From: Aulostomus chinensis
Lineage: Eukaryota; Chordata; Actinopteri; Syngnathiformes; Aulostomidae
DNA length: 64,000 bases
Direction: 5' to 3'
Assembly (NCBI GenBank): GCA_037954235.1
Contig: JBBMOA010000011.1
Location: forward strand, 26,541,325-26,605,324
Made by a program: the position numbers and the translations under genes. Below the pieces are notes generated by a model that worked only from the letters and a program-made list of their open reading frames with translations, was not told the DNA's origin and made no database searches. Positions 37,690-49,732 of the stretch are shown here, one piece after another (within the stretch, counting starts at the first letter, position 1; every line of letters begins with the position of its first letter).

Positions 37690-39535
37690 GTCTGCTTGTT
37701 CAGACTGACTGTTGCCTCCCTCCACGAACACCTCTGACGTCACTCAGCAGGTCGCTGCTCTGTCACTGGAGTCAGTTGCATCTCTTGACCTCCAGGTTCT
37801 CATTATAAATGCCTTCATGGTCGTGTTCAATTCAAAGTATTGATCGGGTTTATGCTGTTGTTGTGTAGCTTCATAAACACAGCCAGAGTGACTGAGTGGC
37901 GGCGGTGTGGCGTCTTGTTGTGCAGAACACAAGTCAGGAGGCTGGAAAATCCTTCCACCTTTCTTTCTCTTGGTCAACCAGCGTCCGGCCCTGTGTATCT
38001 GTATTGATTCATCATTGCTGATCAATGCCAGTGTTTGTGGCACACGTCAAGTGTTGACATGTCATCAGCTGACAAAGCTGATTCAGGCTGACTGGTTAAA
38101 TGCCCCCCCCCCCCCCCCCACAAAGAAACAACAACAACAAAGCCACTGTGTTGTTCCTCCTGACAGGCGCTCATGTTCTGGTCCTGGTTTTGTTCTTAGC
38201 TGCTAAAGTGGAAGCAAAACATCTCATCTCATATCTAGCAGGCCTGACACGAACCAGGCAGAACCAAGTTGGAGTTTTACACTCATGACTCCATATTAAC
38301 CATAGTAACCATGGTAATGAAATCATAATGTTTGGGCTTGACATTTGTGTCTGTGCAGTGTCTCCAGACTTAAGGAGGTGCAAGATTAATGGTGTAGTTT
38401 TCCTCCCAAACACTAGTGTGTCCTGAATAATGCCGAGCCGCAGCAGATAAGATCAAATATTCGGTGTCAGGCTGGGACAGCGGCGGAGGAGGGCTTTGTG
38501 TGTACATAGACGAGGATGGGCTGGTGTGGAGATGAGGTGGTGACACCGTTTCTGTCACACACCATTAAGCCACCAATGAAGCAGCAGATCTGCGACTCCC
38601 CAGACTCCTTTCTGCTCCACACATTCCTCCGTCAGCCCGCCTGATTCTCTGCTTTCCCCTCAATGCTCCCATCACGGGAGGTTCGTACCTGGCAACACAT
38701 TCCTCTGCGCCTGCCAGGCCTCTATTGAGGGCTAATGAATGAGACACAGGAGACATGTCTCGCCTGTTTAAAGAGACATGCTGCTCATTAAGCTTTTAGC
38801 TAATCACTCTCACTGAGTGTCTCTCCAGGTCCAGGAGGACGCGCCACCTCCAGCGAATGCAAATTTATGACAAAGAAACAACATCAAGATTTTTGTAATT
38901 CGGGTCTTTAAAAAAGATTGACAGAGTCTAGAACGGGAGCTCTCCGGATCTTCACCTCTAACAGGGTCACCAGAGTCAGACCAGTTTCTGCTGCAGCCAC
39001 TGAATCCCAGATCCCGTGGGCGGCAGTAAACGTCCAAACACCGGAACCCTGGGTTTGTCCCCTCAACGTCCACAACCAGATGTTGGCTACGACAGAGCCA
39101 CTCTGATAACCACCAACCGAACTCACCATCTCCTTTCTCTCTTTAATCCGAGTGTCTCATTTTCTGTTTAAATTGCTTATTTGATATTTTACATCATCCA
39201 ACAAAATGATCAACGAATGTCGTCTTGATCTCACGCTCATAAAGAAATGATTCGTTTACTCCGAGCAGTCGTCTCTTGAAAAAAACAAATGTAGAAAATC
39301 CGAAAAAAAAGGGACAGTATTTCCAAAGTTTCTACATTTGGTGTATCAATTAAAGTCGAAGTGCCTTAAAAACAGACAGACAAACGTCATGTTGCCGTCA
39401 CTGCTTTCTACCTGCTTTACTGTCTTTTCACATTTGGACACAAAAAACAGCAGCAGTTTGTATAGTAGAGAAAAATAGCTGACAGTGATATACAGAAGGA
39501 AGTGATAGAGACAATTACAAGGCCGCTGCAGAGGC

Positions 39536-39537
<2 letters not shown>

Positions 39538-39606
<69 letters not shown>
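39538..39606. repeat. (AC)n microsatellite, about 34 units
   Basis: An uninterrupted AC run of 69 bp, the longest perfect dinucleotide run in the window. Confidence 0.98.
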
Positions 39607-39608
<2 letters not shown>

Positions 39609-41055
39609 AGATGGAAACAAGCCATTGAAGCTCTAAAATTTCCAAAATGAGCCGTGAGTCGTTGGATGGCGGCGTTGGTGGATGTGTGTCATGAAGCGGC
39701 GAGTAAATGAGGCAGTGATTCATGTGCAGCAAAGTGCCCTGTGATTTGCTTCAGCTGGAGCCTTCAGCAAAAGTTAATGTCAAGAGCAGAAAGGGCAGGA
39801 AGTTGCACCCCAGCCTTTTAATAATTAGTGATGAAAGTGAAATGAAGAATAAATAAGTGAAACTATTAATTTGGATGTTCTGTTAAACGTCTGACCTTTA
39901 CTTACAGTACCTCTATCCGGCCAATCAGTGTGATTTTTTAAATGCCAGAATATAGAGGCAGCAAGCACAACTCCTCCAGCCTCCATCTCAGCTCTGATCT
40001 GTGATATCATGTTTGGCATTCAGATTTTGCCCTTTAAATTTTCTGCAGCTCTTTCATCAGGGCTACTTTTATAAGCCTGAACACTGTGACAAAACTCTCT
40101 GTCCTGTCAAGAACCATCTACATCAGCGCTGTGACGGATCACCTGCCGTATTGGATCTGACAGAGAGGTGACAAACGGACAAACTCAGCATGCATTTTGA
40201 TGGAAGCTCAGTCGACAAGCAGCGGTGCCAGGAAATCCAAAAAGAAAACATTTGGGCTGCCGCGTAAGTAATTGTAAAGTGAAGTTGCCGACAGAAAGAC
40301 GACCGGGACGCCAGGGGCCTCCCTCACAAAGACCTGCGTTCTGAACACCAGCACGAGATTAAACCTGTACACACAAATACACGCACAAGGAAGAATCAGA
40401 TGAAACACCGTGTACAAATGAACCCCAGCCCATTTCCCTTGTACTGTACATCCCAATCAATGTGGAAGTGGGCACCGGGTCTCTCGAGCGATCTCGCCTC
40501 CACGGCTCGCACCAGAATTTAGTGTTTGTATTCTACATTTTGCTCTCTGTCTTTATTTAAATTCAGCCACATTTACAGGCCTGGCTGGTTTATTTCACAG
40601 ACTGTTTTCTTCCCGATTTTCATAAGTAGAATGCAGCCGTGCGCCGGAGTGAAGGTGAGCCTGAGTCACATCTCTTGTGGAGGTAAATGACCCTCACAGC
40701 CAATCAGCAGCTTGTTGTAAAGTTGTGGTTCTGTAGTTTAACAGTCATAAACACAGTGTCACTAACCACTGGCAGCAATGATGCTGGGTTATGTGAAGGT
40801 GGGCTCAGAGGATTTATTTAAAATCACTTTAATTAATTACTTACCAAGAAGCGCTTGTCTTGCAAGGTTGTCAATTGTCCTCAACCAGGCTGCAAGGAGT
40901 CCTGGTTTGATCCAGACCAGCTGCACACAAGATGTCTGATGAGGCTGTCCTTCAGTGTCACATCGGCCTTCACGCTACCAGGAGAGTGCGGCCGCATGTG
41001 GCCCAGACCCGTTCAGGATCTGGTTTCTGTGATCAGATCTCAGGATGCACTGGTT

Positions 41056-41131
41056 GTGTGCACACCTGGTAATAAGGCTGACCTCTTGTGATCAGTTCCT
41101 CAGGACGGGTCTTCATACCAGGTGTACACAG
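41056..41131. repeat. Short imperfect inverted repeat
   Basis: gtgtgcacacctggt (41056-41070) and accaggtgtacacag (41117-41131) are inverted copies with 13 of 15 positions paired and a 46-bp loop. A third similar motif (accaggtctacacag) occurs at about 41649. It may be a fragment of a TIR element. Confidence 0.45.
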
Positions 41132-43827
41132 GGCCTTGGGTAGATCTGGGCTCAGGTCCAGAAGCTCAGTGCTACATCCTTGACAAGATGAGCCCCACTG
41201 GACAAACCAGGACAGGTGGAGCTGGATCAGCCCCCACTGCTGACTGGCTGACACCTCGTGACCCCAAGGTGAACTTTTACCCCATAAGATACTCTCATGT
41301 GCTGTCTTTTAATCCTCTGTGGCAAAGCAACATCGCCACAGACTGCAAATGATGTCACACCTGTCAACGTTATTACTGACAACGTGATTATGCCTCCCTG
41401 GATCGACAACTCCGCCCTCAGGTGAGCTTTCTCAGGGTCACTGCTACGGGCTAATCCCACTCTAAATTCTGCTCACTCTTCTTTGGATCTGTTGACTCTG
41501 AAAATGGCCGCTGACGTCATCTGCACCTTGTGGTGTCTGCGTCAGTCTGGACCCGTTCATGAACCTCCTATGGCTCCTGGCTGCTGTTGAAGATGGCCGT
41601 TCCCCTCCTGACCCTGAGAACCTGAGGTCACCACAATCGGCCCCTGACACCAGGTCTACACAGAGGCATTAAGCATCCTTTTAAAGTGCCATGATTCTCA
41701 GTCTGGAGTTATACTGAATATATCTTCACACACTTCAAAACAGATTTAAGATGATATGCAGGAAGTGTAATTCACGCCGTCGCAATGGACCATCAGTCTC
41801 CAGTATATTCTGGTCTGGTTTTCATTTTTGTCCAAGAACACGAGCCTTTAGAGGGTCAGTGAATTCTCTCCTTCCCCCAACAGATCATGAAGGCAGGCTG
41901 GGACATTCATCACATGTATGTTTATGTCCTCTTTGGGTAATCAGTGCGGGATCACACAGAGCGATGAAGAGAAATCCTCCTGTTTTTAACTCGACTGTAC
42001 ATTCCTTCACTCTCATTTCTTTCCCCACTTCTCTTTTGTGGCTGTTTCCCATCTCTGTCCTTTGCTGAGCCGGGGGTTTTGTAATCGTAAAATCCCTGAT
42101 AAAGACAGCTGTAAAAAGCCTCACTTGCTTCTGGTGAGAGCAGTAGAAAATATGCTGGCGCTGCTGAGTTTGGGCTAAATCTATTTAGTTCCTCTGAGCT
42201 TCCCCTATTGGCCATTATATCACAGTGAGTTTGATGATCCAGCTCTATTTAAACCGCCGATGTGCTTTGCCAGGGAGACACTTTCCGCCCCGTCACTTTG
42301 TGTGTTTACATCTTGGCAAACTAATCCGACTACTTAGGTAACAGCCTGGGGTACTAATGAAGCTGAAACTTTGATTATGGTGTTTGTTCTTTAATCTGAC
42401 CTTCGTCTCTGTATTATCCTGCTTTGTCATCATGTGTCATCTCCTTCTGCCTCCATCTGCTCTGGCTGAGTCTGGCTCCACCCACCGCTCCACCGGCTGT
42501 CACTCCTGCTCCTCTCCTAACTCAAACGTTAAAGAACTGGTTCCTTTTCTCAGATATCACTTGAATATCCTGGTGGGGGCCAGCCTCTGAGTGGAGCGAA
42601 CGTGGCCCGGGACTCACACCCGAGCACTCACCAGCCACCTCAGAAGCCGGCACTGATTCATTGTAAACTTCATGCTAATTAGTGGCGATGTCGCTGGAAT
42701 AGCAACCAATGGCAGATCAGGTTTGAGAAAACTACCTGTAGCTGCCTCCGGTTGCTGGGCTTTCATCGAAATATTGTACATTTGTAGAACATCTATTATC
42801 TTTTCAAATGTAGGTTTCTTCCACCATTATTGTTGTAGATGGAGTGTCCTTGAGTTCATATTTAGCAAACGATGCGGTTTTGAGAAAGAACAGCTGCTTT
42901 TATTTTTTAATTGACATAAATATAGATCAGACGCTCTTTCCTTACTAAAGAATACATATTGGAAACATGGAACACTGTATGTTATCCTCTTTTTCAGGAA
43001 TGAGGACCCTGCCTGTCCAATCGCTCTGCTACAAACATGATATTGAGCACAAAGGAACTTGATGCCTGCGAGGCAGTTTGGAGGACGCACCACCTGGCGA
43101 CCAGCAGACAGCAGCTCGGGTAGTGAGAGGCCAGCGACCACCGTGGCTGCTGCCACGGTCCTGGTCCTGCATGTGGCTGGCAGCTGTCATGGCATGCCTT
43201 GTTCAGTGCAACTCTCTCTGCAGAGGACTGATGTTGGCATGAAGGCGGCGCCTTTGTAGAGGGCCTGGCGTGACCGTGATTTAATTCTCTGCTCTGTTAA
43301 TGTTCAACTGTTTGTTTATGCTAAAGCAGCGTTGGTCGCCTCCATCAGAAATCATGTTGCTAACCCTGTTAGCATTAATGCTAACCCGTCAGCACGGGGG
43401 CCCAAGCACACACGGAGCAGCTGCTTCCTCCAGAGTCTCCTCAAATCCATAATCCTTGACAGGAGTTTAGCTGCTCCAGCCAAACTGGCCAAATTAGGGA
43501 GGAATTTTAAAGAAGGATGTTTAAAATAGCCTTTACAGAAGCGTCAGGTCTTCCATCGCCTGGCAGGCCTCCAGATGATGAACATGCTTATCAGCCCTTT
43601 GGTGGTGGTCAAGTTAGTGCGACCCCCCAGGCTCAAAGGAGGAATCGACCCTGTAGACGTGTAGCAATTAACCTGTTCTTTAGTAGCTGTCGGTTAGAAA
43701 GTTGGATTTCTTCTTCTGTGGCTTCGTGAATTTGCAGAAGAACTTCCTTTCCTTTGCACTCTCCAGTTTTCTCACGTGCATTAAACCCTCGTGCATAGCT
43801 ACATGATCGTCTCCATCCCTTCTCACC

Positions 43828-43965
43828 CGTCTGTGGTCTTTAGGGGACAGAGCCCTCAGTGTGATGGCCCCCACCCTCTGGGATGCTGAGATCCACTCTG
43901 CCTCTTCCCTCGACTCACCTCTTCACTCAGGCCTACAGTCCTACCTGACATTTGGACTGTTGTTT
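43828..43965 (+). pseudogene. LINE ORF2 C-terminal end fragment
   Basis: The plus strand reads RLWSLGDRALSVMAPTLWDA and then SASSLDSPLHSGLQSYLTFG. This corresponds to the conserved end of L2/CR1/Rex1-type ORF2 proteins ('..tkGdRaFsv.aP.lWN.LP..ir.a.sl..FKs.LKThLF'). One position where these proteins read 'LPLxI' is shortened to EIH. The fragment is short and has no readable RT upstream, as expected for a 5'-truncated LINE copy. Confidence 0.6.
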
Positions 43966-45420
43966 TTGATCATTATGTTTCATATTGATGTTGTAATTAA
44001 TGATAGGCCAATGATGATCATTTGATCCTAGACTTGGAACGTCGTCTGTGTTCTTCACAGTCCTTTTGGTTTCTCAGTCGAGACGTGAATATGCAGCATA
44101 AAGCAGAAAAGCTACAGTACAATGAAATGCACCACTTCCCTGATGAGATTCTGGCCCAGCTTGTTTAGCCATGCAAAGTGTTTTATTGACTCATCAAAGA
44201 TGTATCCTGGGCTCTGTGAGGAAGCTATTAGGCCGGTCAACAATGGCAGCCTGTACTGAGGGCTGAGGGCTGCATAAGAATGAGAGCGGCGGCTGTCTGA
44301 ATGCCAGCTGAGCAGCTCAGGCGCTGCAACCTCATTTGGAGTGTGAACCCTTGAACGGCCTGTTCCTGTCAGTATTCAGCACTTGTGTGAAGCAGCGTCT
44401 ACACACCGTCACTGCCAGCAGCCCCTCAACCCCAGAGGCACGGACCCAGCGCCAACACAAATGATGACTTTGGCCCTCCAGCAAACACAAAGCAACACAG
44501 TAGCTGCTGAGCTGCCGTGCGGCCGGCGAGGGAACGTCACGTGAACACCGCAGCACCAACTGCAGACCTGGTTTATGTTGGTCAGCGATGCAAACACTAC
44601 TCCATCAAGATTGGAGGGCGCCAACATTGTGCCTGACCACACCTGTTAATCAAATTAACACACAGATGGAAGCAGAGTTCAACAGCCTGGGCACTGGTGA
44701 GAATATGACGACTGCGTCAGACCACAGATGGAAAACAGATACTGCAAGAAATTATCTGGGCGAATCCTTTTCATCCCCACAAGAGCAAAAACTCTGGAGT
44801 TCCTCCCTCACAGCAGTCAGGGTTTACGTCCACGTCCGCGCGACAGACTCCAAACGCGTCATTTCCTCGCTATCACTACGTGGAGGTCATTCATCCTGCC
44901 TTGACCAGCCAGCAGTGTCTGGGCTGCCATCCACTCATCTTTGAGAAGAGAAGTTAGAGAAGGCAGTTTGGTGTGAGTTAAAAACAAAGTGCTCTAAATG
45001 AGCGCTCTGAGGAGCACCAGGACACCTTTAGTGATGATAAGGAAGCCATTAAAGTTCTTTATTAAAACCAAAATCTTTTAATTATCAGCCACAGATAACA
45101 TTCATAAAACTGAAGACGTAAAAACAGAGCACAGGTGTGACAATGGTGGATCCAGGCGGTATTTAGGTACTCAGGTCTCCCTGGTGAGGGTTCTAACTCT
45201 GGGGGGTACAAGTCTCTCCATCACATGAGGAGGAACGCTGCCATCACCAGATCATTGACCCTTTAAGGTCAACCCAGAATCGTTCGCTCTACTTTGACAA
45301 AATATGCTACTGAGAGTTGGTCTGGACTCAAGCATTTTTGGGCAAAAAAAGAATCGTACAAAAACTGTTGAGAGCAGAGGTTGAGATATCAGCTACAAGC
45401 TGAGTTCACCCTGACAACTG

Positions 45421-45782
45421 GTGTGTGTGTGTGTGCACGTGTGTGTAGGTGTGTGTGTGTGTGTGTGTCTTGTGAAAGCAGAAAGACTATCTTAATAAAT
45501 GGGAAAACGACAAAGGTAAAGATCATGGGGATGAAGGCCTGCGTGTGTGTGTGTGTGCGCATGTGTGTGTGTGTGTGTGTGCATGTGTGTGTGTGTGCAC
45601 ACGTGTGTGTGTGTGCACATGTGTGTGTGTGTGTGTGTGTCTTGTGAAAGCAGAAAGACTATCTTAATAAATGGGAAGACGACAAAGGTAAAGATCATGG
45701 GGATGAAGGCCTGCGTGTGTGTGTGTGTGTGCGTGCGCGTGTGTGTGTGTGTGTGTGTGCGCACATGTGTGTGTGTGTGTGC
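45421..45782. repeat. GT microsatellite with a tandem 172-bp duplication
   Basis: The unit starting cttgtgaaagcagaaagac at 45469 and ending with 'ggggatgaaggcctgcgtgt' is repeated from 45641, a period of 172 bp. Each copy has about 77 bp of unique sequence flanked by GT arrays with GC and CA interruptions. The two unique blocks differ at essentially one base (gggaaaacg against gggaagacg), so the duplication is recent. The open frames here are only repeat translation. Confidence 0.95.
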
Positions 45783-47000
45783 AGAGTGCGTCAGAGCTGA
45801 GAGAGAGAGGAACGGAGTTTAGCTCCGTGATTGAGTCAAAAGTGTTGAAGGACACCGAGTCGGCGTCCAGGTTCCCCGCTGCATTTCACCTCCCACTCTC
45901 ACTCCTGATGGGACTTAAGAAGTCATTTCAGCGCGCAATTCATGTTTGATGACTTTATTGATTTTCCTTTCCCCTCTCCTTTCCTCTCTGCCTCTCCTTC
46001 TCTCCCTCTGTTTTCATCTCCCTGGCCTCCTCCTCTCCAGTCTGCCGTTCCCTATTGACTCAACTGCTGCTACAGTTGTCTGTCCAAGCCTTCCTCTCGC
46101 CTTGTTGCTACTGGCTACCATTTTAAGACACTGCAAATAAAAGTGTCTAGAACAGGAGGCCTGTTTATCAAAGCGCGGCGTTGTGTGTAAAAACGCCTCC
46201 AAAATGTTCAAGGTCATGAAGTGCTGCTGCGCCTTCATTTACATCAAGTCATCTGACCAGTTCAACTCCGCTTTTAACTGAGGCTGTGTTTACTGCCAGA
46301 TATGCATGTATGCGTGCGTGCGTGCGTGTGTGTGAGCTAGAGAGAGACGGGGAGAGAGAGAGAGATTTAATCGGCAAAAGCTTTTCATGAAAAGTTAATA
46401 CTTTCTGTAACCTTTCTGTGTTGTGTCAGGGATATAGGATTGTGAGTAAAAGTAGTTTTCGGATTGTAAGACATTTTTGGCCAAAGCAACTTCAAAAAGA
46501 TGAATTTTAATCAGATAACAGTTGGGAGGGAAAGAGAAGCTGAGGGCGTTTTTTTGTTTCCAAACAAGAAGACGGTCAAGGTCAAAGATGGTTATGTGAG
46601 GAAGAGTCCAGCTGTAACCTGAAGAGGAAGATGGACCGTGAAGACAAACGTCATCTGGAGATGAAGTTCATGTGAAGATGTCCATCAACAAACTTTAACA
46701 TGGGACAGTTGAATTGAGATTAAAATGGTCAGAGGACTCGCTGAGGAGGGATGTTTATGGCTGTGGCCGCTAGCATGATGTGGGACCAGCTGACTGAAGC
46801 TTATTCACAGAGAAAGAATCAAAGCCGCTGGGAGGAGCAGGAATTGTGCAACAATTGCCCCCTGAAGGTCTTTGTTCAAAAGCTATTTGCGCTAATGACA
46901 TTTAGCATCAAAGTGCAGTTTTCCCCTGTGTTGCGTCTGATTGCAGTGGTCCAGTTCACCTTTAGCTGCTACAAACCAGCTAACCTTTTTGTGAATTCGC

Positions 47001-47022
47001 AAAAAAAAAAAAAAAAAAAAAA
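47001..47022. repeat. A22 homopolymer
   Basis: Twenty-two consecutive A residues, ending 3 bp before the hAT target-site duplication. Confidence 0.95.
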
Positions 47023-47033
47023 GTGGCAGAATG

Positions 47034-47070
47034 CAGTGGGGGTTGACCCATAGAGGGCGCTAGGGCATGG
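47034..47070 (+). repeat. hAT left terminal inverted repeat
   Basis: It begins CAGTGGGGGTTG, with 'agagggcgctagggc' further in. It pairs imperfectly with the right end. hAT ends commonly start CAGNG. Confidence 0.75.
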
Positions 47071-48580
47071 CTCCACCACGTTACCTTCAATAAGACATTA
47101 AATAATTCAGATGAAATGAAACAATAAAATAATATTCTGAGCTTTGTGTATGTAATATTTCGATGAGCAAGATAATTGTTATATAGTTAATGAGTAAAGT
47201 TGTTTCGTTCATCTGTGTTTTCTGATTGGTGGCGTGTTTCCACCATGGGACGCACAAATCTTTGGCCATAGACTCTGGTTGGAAGTTGTACGTGCGCAGT
47301 GGCTCGCCTTCAATACAAGAGACAGGAGCATGTTGGGGCGCAGCTTTCCTGCACCCATGAATGCAGCTGGATTCACGTAGCGCCACCCTCCCGCCACAGG
47401 GCTGACGTCACAGCCATCTGTCATAACGTGCACTGATTGACAGGTCGAGTCCAAGGAGTTGGAGACGATGGGACAGAGAATTCAGTTAAGTCCCTTAAGA
47501 CAGCACCTTTTGAGAGGAGAACATATCAGGAGAAGATTGACGTGACAGAGCGCGGACCTGACCATCGCGATCAATCAGCAGTCCAAGGACAGAGGCAGGC
47601 GGTCCACCCGGTCTTTGTCCAGGACCTGGTTTGGCAGCAAGGCTTGGCTCACTGCGTGTAGTGAAGCTCATGCTTTATTCTGCTCTCCCTGCCTCCTTTT
47701 CAAACGTCAGCACGGATTAACGAGGTCTCACTGAGTGAAGCACTTTTCAGAAAAGGCAAAGAAGCTCGAACAAACTGCCGTCCACATGGGAAACGCACTG
47801 CGACTTGGCATGTTTGGAAAAGTGAACATTTCATGTCAGCTTGATGAAGGCTGCAGGAGAGGGACCCGAGAGCACAGCGAGGAGGTTGACGGAACAGACG
47901 TATCCTCTCTGAAACAGTAGACTGTGTCCGGTTCTGTGGTGCACTGGAACCTGCCCTGCGTGGCCATGATGAAAGTGAGAGCTCAGGAAGTCCTGGTGTT
48001 TCTAGAGGATAGCTGAATGTTGTAGTTCTGAGGTACATCTGAGACTGTACAGAACGAACTCCTTGACTCCATGCTGTCAGTTTTGTCTCCACCCAAGCCG
48101 ATGAAGCAATGGACATCTCCCCTCATATCAGCTGGTGCTTGTGATCCGCGACACTGACAGATCCCAAAAGTCAGGCATTTCTTCTGAGAGCTGGCTTGAT
48201 TCTCTGGCTTTTTTTCAAGATCTCCAAAGAGAACCAGTGTGCTGGATGGAGTGGTGGCCCACAGACTCCCAAGAGCAAGCACACTGAGGGGGAACTTCCA
48301 CAGCCGAGCTGTGAACACTGTTTTGGGGCCCAAACAAGACCTGCTCCAGTGTTGTGAAACCATCAGGGACTCAGGGGTGGGTTTGATCCTGCCACTGTGA
48401 GAGAAGCTGGAGGGTTTGTGAGGCTACTGGAGGATGGCAGTCTCAGCTTCTTCCTGAAACTGTTCCTCCTCACCATGCCTCAAGTGGACATTGTCTACAG
48501 CAGCTCCAGAAGCAGGCCATCGACTCAGGGTTGGTTCAGGGAATCAAGCAGCCGTTCACACACAACATGAAAAGGATCAG

Positions 48581-48706
48581 GTAAATTAATTTGTATGTTG
48601 TGCTGTTTAATATCACTGATATTGTGTTCATCTCCATGATGCTTAACATTTCTTGTTATTTTATCTGACAACTGAAGCTTAACTTCTCTCCTCTGGTTCT
48701 GCTCAG
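48581..48706 (+). other. Intron 1 of the hAT transposase pseudogene
   Basis: Donor CAG|GTAAAT at 48581 and acceptor CTGCTCAG|AGC at 48706 enclose 126 bp of A/T-rich sequence. Protein similarity runs across the junction: KQPFTHNMKRIR before, and KERRTLGPGDPQREAPE in the next exon after a short diverged stretch. Family proteins show the same order. Confidence 0.7.
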
Positions 48707-48801
48707 AGCTTCTCTGTGGAGAACACAGTGGCAGTGGATCTCAGCTGGCCAAGGAGCGCCGCACACTGGGCCCAGGCGATCCTCAGAGGGAGGCTCCAGA
48801 G

Positions 48802-49081
48802 GTGAGAGAGAAGCTCAGTGTGTGGTGGAAGTCTTTTACTGTGTTTTTAATCATAGCAGTGTGATATTTTAGACTGCTGGGAACACACCTTAGAATGGGC
48901 CTTACATAATACGTCAGTCTTCCTTATAGAGGTGCTGTGTGAATTTGCATTGTTGCTATTAAATGAACACATTTATTCATACAATAAATGGTTTTTACTT
49001 ATCCTTACTGAGTCATATATGTTGGAAGGCTGATTTATGGCCATGTCCATGTTGTATTGAATCGGTGCACTCTTTTTTCAG
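48802..49081 (+). other. Intron 2 of the hAT transposase pseudogene
   Basis: Donor CCAGAG|GTGAGAG at 48802 and acceptor CTTTTTTCAG|GTTGG at 49081 enclose 280 bp. The frame continues directly from PQREAPE to VGDTTLGHARDRFAFTS, matching the '.eVcd.il.harerFsFt' block of the family. Confidence 0.72.
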
Positions 49082-49687
49082 GTTGGTGACACCACCTTGG
49101 GTCATGCAAGAGACAGATTTGCCTTCACAAGCATCTGATCAGTGCTACACTGCTGCAGGCAGACAGATCCCAGCAGTACCAGAGCCGTTTCCTTGAAGCA
49201 GCACTGGCCCCCACGATGGAGGTTCGCCACTGCTGAACAAGCACAAGCTGGGAACTGAACCGGCGCTAATCTGACTTGAGGAGCCGCAGTGGTGCTGTGG
49301 CGCTATCCCAGCTCTTCACTTGAACCATCTTCAGGACACCCTCTCAGAGATGGCGGCTCTGCTGAATGTCCTGATTACGACTCCTACGACCACAGCCGAC
49401 TCTGAGAGGTGCCTCTCAACACCGAGGAGAATCAACACCTTCCTCCGGAACACACGTCTCAATGCATCGGCCGTGCCGTCTATGGAGAAGCATCCCTGAC
49501 TTTAACCACAGAGTCATTGAAAAATGTTCAGTCTCTCAAGGAAAGAGGAGCAAAATGTATGTTCAAAAATAGAGCAGTACATGACATCATAGCGTTGCTT
49601 TTGTTCTTTTCATTTATGTTACTGCACTGGTGCTGATACCTTAGCACATGTTTGCTTGCTTTTAGGTAAATGTCTATTTTGGAGTTA

Positions 49688-49724
49688 TAGCCGCCCCTGG
49701 AGAAAACTCCACCAGCCGCCACTG
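49688..49724 (-). repeat. hAT right terminal inverted repeat
   Basis: The reverse complement begins CAGTGGCGGCTGGTGG, then AGTTTTCTCCAGGGGCGGC. The same CAGTGRCGG start recurs at both ends of the element at 55649-56407. Confidence 0.85.
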
Positions 49725-49732
49725 ACAGAATG

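Larger units (their letters stand above)
37052..43827. other. Unassigned non-coding stretch of about 6.8 kb
   Basis: No recognised gene. It contains (TC)n at 37359-37432, (GT)n at 37635-37686, a C-run at 38103-38118, (AC)n at 39538-39606 and a small inverted repeat at 41056-41131. The 40.85-41.67 kb interval reuses a short motif near gcacacctggt / accaggtgtaca and may be a decayed DNA element, but I cannot assign it. Confidence 0.55.
43966..47025. other. Unassigned stretch with a compound GT repeat
   Basis: No gene is recognised. It contains the duplicated GT-rich unit at 45421-45782, a CTCTCC-rich patch near 45967-46045, a GCGT/GA patch at 46310-46365 and the A-run at 47001-47022 that abuts the hAT insertion. 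Confidence 0.55.
47479..49560 (+). pseudogene. hAT transposase pseudogene (ZMYM1-like, TTF zinc finger), three exons, catalytic core deleted
   Basis: Protein blocks occur in family order. NSVKSLKTAPFERRTYQEKI (from 47479) is the N-terminal motif. After a frameshift, TWFGSKAWLTAC and FCSPCLLF (47678-47701) give the TTF zinc-finger cysteines. A TGA at 47732-47734 precedes AVHMGNALRLGMFGKVNI and QLDEG (to about 47845), then ALRGHDESESSG (from 47953) and GTSETVQNELLDSML (48033-48077). FFSRSPKRTSVLDGVV and GNFHSRAVNTVLGP follow (48213-48330), then, after two introns, GHARDRFAFTS (49100) and the C-terminal dimerisation block TTTADSERCLSTPRRINTFL (about 49386-49445). Only about 130 bp separate LDSML from the FFSRS block, so the segment that normally carries catalytic acidic residues is gone. 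Multiple frameshifts and stops also occur. The intact protein would have cut and joined the element ends. Confidence 0.88.
47026..49732 (+). mobile_element. hAT-type DNA transposon with both ends and 8-bp TSD
   Basis: The element spans 47034-49724 (2691 bp). The left end is cagtgggggttgaccc at 47034. The right end reads, in reverse complement from 49724, cagtggcggctggtgg, matching at 10 of the first 12 positions. It is flanked by gcagaatg (47026-47033) and acagaatg (49725-49732), 7 of 8 identical, the duplication length of hAT elements. It carries a decayed transposase gene of the ZMYM1-like/TTF-zinc-finger hAT group on the same strand. Inactivating mutations in the gene mean it cannot move itself. 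Confidence 0.9.

Noticed and set aside
45381..45855. Cys/Val-rich and Thr/His-rich open frames
   Set aside because: They come from reading through GT/CA dinucleotide arrays.
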